From NCBI GenBank assembly GCA_038529265.1, contig JBCBDX010000015.1:1-34553 (forward strand): a DNA stretch of 34,553 bases, read 5' to 3'. This document shows positions 33,024 to 34,553 of this stretch, piece by piece (within the stretch, counting starts at the first letter, position 1; each line of letters begins with the position of its first letter). The notes beneath the pieces are model-generated. The model made no database searches and was not told the origin of the DNA. It saw nothing but the letters and a program-made list of their open reading frames with translations. Origin of the DNA: JBCBDX01 sp038529265. GTDB lineage: Bacteria; Pseudomonadota; Alphaproteobacteria; Rhizobiales; Rhizobiaceae. The translations under genes and the position numbers were made by a program.

Positions 33024-33277
33024 TAAACACTGGAGCTAATCAGAGCAGAAACGTGAAACTGCGGAACTGAGCTAGTCGCTGTTCGATGAAGATACGTGTA
33101 CATTTACACATACAAACTCTTTAACGCACAAGAGCGCAAAAGCTCGGTAGTATCCCTACAAACGTCACCGTGACAGCAAACTGCACATCTCGCCAGGGAC
33201 CAAGTCACGAAAGCCTTCGCGAGTGACTACACATATCAATGAACAAACATTCCAACATTACACCTACATATATCCTG
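33021..33277. other. Spacer between cassettes 1 and 2 with overdrive-like sequence
   Basis: 257 bases without a convincing gene. It holds GTGTA-catt-TACAC (about 33095-33110) and a bulged hairpin AGTCAC...GTGACT (33203-33228). Next to border E in minus-strand reading is GGAATGTTTGTTCATTGAT, close to the TGTTTGTTTG end of Ti overdrive, on the side outside the cassette. Confidence 0.45.
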
Positions 33278-33280
33278 CCA
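33256..33280 (-). promoter_or_regulatory. Border E (best VirD2-type nick site)
   Basis: The minus-strand reading is TGGCAGGATATAT, three bases, then GGTGTAA. It agrees with the nopaline Ti left border at 20 of 25 positions from memory. Nick expected at 33277/33278 on the plus strand. Confidence 0.75.
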
Positions 33281-33330
33281 CCCCAAGTTGTGGGTCCCGG
33301 GCCCCCGAAGGGGAGGGCTCAACTTGGGGT
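33280..33330. repeat. Hairpin E: left-end hairpin of cassette 2
   Basis: Arms ACCCCAAGTTG (33280-33290) and CAACTTGGGGT (33320-33330). The tip is stem CCC/GGG, bulge GGGC opposite A, then CCCC-GAA-GGGG. It begins two bases after the nick. Confidence 0.85.
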
Positions 33331-33423
33331 ATTAAATTAAAACTATGAGGGGTGCTTTTGTATTGGCTCTAGCAAGTTTAGAGACAAACTAGGATGGATG
33401 TTAAGGGTCTATAAGAAGGTTAT

Positions 33424-34437
33424 CTATGGTTTTTTACGGTTACCCAAAGCTTCGGCCACTTTCACCAAGCGCTGAAGAAACTCAATGAAATCAGCAACAT
33501 CATTGAATGCGTAGTCGGCGTAACCGGGGCAGGGATTTTCCGGGTCGGTTGGACCATTCGCATGGACCCACAGAGCAGAGCCTTCTGCGCCTTTTTCCTT
33601 CGCCGCTTTGAGCGCGGGGATATCGTTTCCACCGTTACCTGCAGCGATAACATGCGTGCCTCCTTCATCTTTCATGGTTTCCCAAAAAATCTGAAATGGG
33701 AGGCTCTTGTCTGGAGCGATCAGCGGCTCAATGGAGACGCAGTCAGGTGAGTAGCGCACCCACATCTTTGTTCCTTCAGAAGCGTCCTGAATGACTTGTA
33801 TCAAAGTTATAGCAAGCGTCTCAGCGTCCTTTCGATACTTGGAGCTCTTCCCAACACCAATCTCCATGAAGGCGCCAATCACATGGTATTTAATGTCTTC
33901 GTCGCGCTCGGCGATGAACTCCTTAACCCAACGCTCGGCTTCATCGAAATTTGGAGCACTGCTTTTGAATGAGATCAAACGGTCAGGAGCAAGTTCAATG
34001 TAATAACCATTGTTCCCGGCCATCGGTAGGTCGGGGAATTCCTTGTATGCGGCCTTCAAGCTCTTCAGGTCACGCGCGGAGACCGGTGCATATCTCCAAC
34101 CAAAATCCAGAAACGCCCGAACAAGTGGGATCATTTCTTCCACCAACTTCATTTCCTTGACAAAGGTGCCCAGCGTAAAGTCGGTAACCGTACCGTCCTG
34201 ATCAAGCAAAAACAAAAGCTTGTCACCGCGTTGCAAGGCATCGAAAATCTTGGGGTATCGCTCCTTGAAATACCCGACATCCGAACTGCTGGGAGGAAGC
34301 GGACATCCACCTTCACAAGGATCAGCGGTGCGGGCAAAACCAATACGGCTGCCAATTCCAGGCGAGACGAAACCATTGGCTTTCGAGAACATGGTCGATA
34401 GCAGGACTGCACTGGCGAAAGTGGCAAACACCCGCAT
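33424..34437 (-). CDS. Cassette 2 gene: HAD-superfamily phosphatase with N-terminal signal peptide
   Basis: A 337-residue protein with haloacid dehalogenase motifs. Motif I is LLFLLDQDGTVTDF with nucleophile Asp79 and Asp81; motif II is YAPVSARDL (Ser120); a Lys sits in APDKSLPFQIF (Lys244); motif IV is AAGNGGNDIPALKAAK (Asp272). MAGNNGYYIEL and the cap-like middle resemble the trehalose-/sucrose-phosphatase branch, so a sugar-phosphate phosphatase is likely; the substrate is unknown. The N terminus MRVFATFASAVLLSTMFSKA then NGFVSPG is a signal peptide. The Phe soon after the cleavage region loosely recalls plastid-targeting presequences of algae with complex plastids. No Shine-Dalgarno precedes the ATG, which lies 40 bases from hairpin A. 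Sole gene of cassette 2. Confidence 0.82.
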   Translation of the reverse strand: MRVFATFASAVLLSTMFSKANGFVSPGIGSRIGFARTADPCEGGCPLPPSSSDVGYFKERYPKIFDALQRGDKLLFLLDQDGTVTDFTLGTFVKEMKLVEEMIPLVRAFLDFGWRYAPVSARDLKSLKAAYKEFPDLPMAGNNGYYIELAPDRLISFKSSAPNFDEAERWVKEFIAERDEDIKYHVIGAFMEIGVGKSSKYRKDAETLAITLIQVIQDASEGTKMWVRYSPDCVSIEPLIAPDKSLPFQIFWETMKDEGGTHVIAAGNGGNDIPALKAAKEKGAEGSALWVHANGPTDPENPCPGYADYAFNDVADFIEFLQRLVKVAEALGNRKKP

Positions 34438-34477
34438 TGTGCCGAAAAAATGATATTATGACCGCAAGTTATGAGTG

Positions 34478-34553
34478 AGGATATATGCACGTGTGGTTAC
34501 GCGGTGTGCGAACCCTGGGGCCCGGGATCCTCGAAGAGGCGGGCACGGGCGTG
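34478..34553. repeat. Hairpin A, left part (continues at 41-73): right-end hairpin of cassette 2
   Basis: The left arm, 34478-34508, and the right arm, 43-73, are perfect 31-bp inverted repeats once the circle is closed. The right arm runs straight into the nick core ATATATCCTG^CCA. The tip folds as stem CCC/GGG, bulge GGGAT, then CCTC-GAA-GAGG. Arm sequence is nearly the same as in hairpins B and C, but two stem positions differ between copies and each change is matched in the opposite arm. Confidence 0.88.
34514..34553. repeat. Terminal redundancy of a circular molecule (second copy)
   Basis: Identical to bases 1-40. It carries the tip of hairpin A (GATCCTCGAAGAGGCGGG). Only one copy should exist in the circular plasmid. 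Confidence 0.93.

Larger units (their letters stand above)
33278..34553 (+). mobile_element. T-DNA-like cassette 2 (border E to border A, crossing the junction to base 75)
   Basis: The left end is the nick site ATATATCCTG^CCA at 33277/33278, followed two bases later by hairpin E (33280-33330). The right end is hairpin A (34478-34553 continuing at 41-73), then ATATATCCTG^CCA at 75/76. The single gene inside is the minus-strand HAD phosphatase. The transferred strand would be about 1.31 kb. The left border is the best match in the plasmid to an Agrobacterium border: the 25-base minus-strand reading of 33256-33280 begins TGGCAGGATATAT and contains GGTGTAA, and I count 20 of 25 positions equal to the nopaline Ti left border as I remember it. 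Confidence 0.72.

Noticed and set aside
33280..33330. Hairpins as ordinary rho-independent terminators
   Set aside because: No T run follows on either strand for most of them, and tip and nick-site associations are conserved.
1..34553. CRISPR arrays, tRNA or rRNA genes, insertion sequences
   Set aside because: No regularly spaced direct repeats, no tRNA/rRNA-like segment and no transposase or recombinase gene were seen in reading the whole window.

Overview
The window reads as one complete circular alphaproteobacterial plasmid. Its first 40 bases recur as its last 40 (1-40 = 34514-34553), so the circle is probably 34,513 bp. Replication and partition use a repABC module. The rest of the backbone is a nearly complete Agrobacterium-type vir system: virC1-virC2, virD1-virD2, virD4 and virB1-virB11. 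The host cannot be named from sequence alone. repABC and the vir genes suggest Rhodobacterales or Hyphomicrobiales, possibly an associate of eukaryotes. I see no transposase, CRISPR array, tRNA, rRNA, resistance gene or virA/virG-type regulator.

Layout on the circle. (1) 1879-5921, minus strand: repA-repB-repC, an antisense ctRNA between repB and repC, and two identical parS palindromes. (2) 5983-7294, minus: virC1-virC2. (3) 7307-7548: AT-rich divergent promoter region. (4) 7549-20829, plus: virD1, virD2 (relaxase), two large charged proteins, virD4, then a ~1500-residue disordered protein and a 318-residue helical protein. The four non-vir proteins end in hydrophilic, mostly arginine-containing tails and some carry NLS-like basic clusters, so they are candidate secreted substrates. 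(5) 20849-31670, minus: virB11 back to virB1, including a 47-residue lipoprotein too short for ordinary ORF calling. (6) 31,800 through the junction to ~1,800: a T-region.

The T-region is the main discovery. It holds six sites resembling VirD2/T-DNA border nick sites, all in one orientation. They pair into three small cassettes: 32028-33020, 33278-34553 (+41-75) and 226-1766. Each starts with a nick site followed by a hairpin and ends with a long near-perfect hairpin followed by a nick site. All six hairpins share a tip: a short stem, a one-sided GGG-type bulge, and a C-rich/G-rich stem closed by a GAA triloop, with compensatory changes in the stems. A transferred strand from such a cassette would be hairpin-capped at both ends. 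Overdrive-like sequence lies outside the starting border, as in Ti plasmids.

The cassette genes all read on the minus strand, lack normally spaced Shine-Dalgarno sequences, and two only make full-length proteins if a 61-nt GT-AG intron is removed. Both candidate introns are phase 0, start GTAAGY, and end in a pyrimidine-rich CAG. The third cassette encodes a HAD phosphatase with an N-terminal signal peptide. The simplest synthesis, which is inference, is a compact interkingdom DNA-transfer plasmid: VirD1/D2 with VirC1/C2 excise hairpin-ended strands, VirD4/VirB exports them with effectors, and the cassette genes are built for expression in a eukaryotic recipient.
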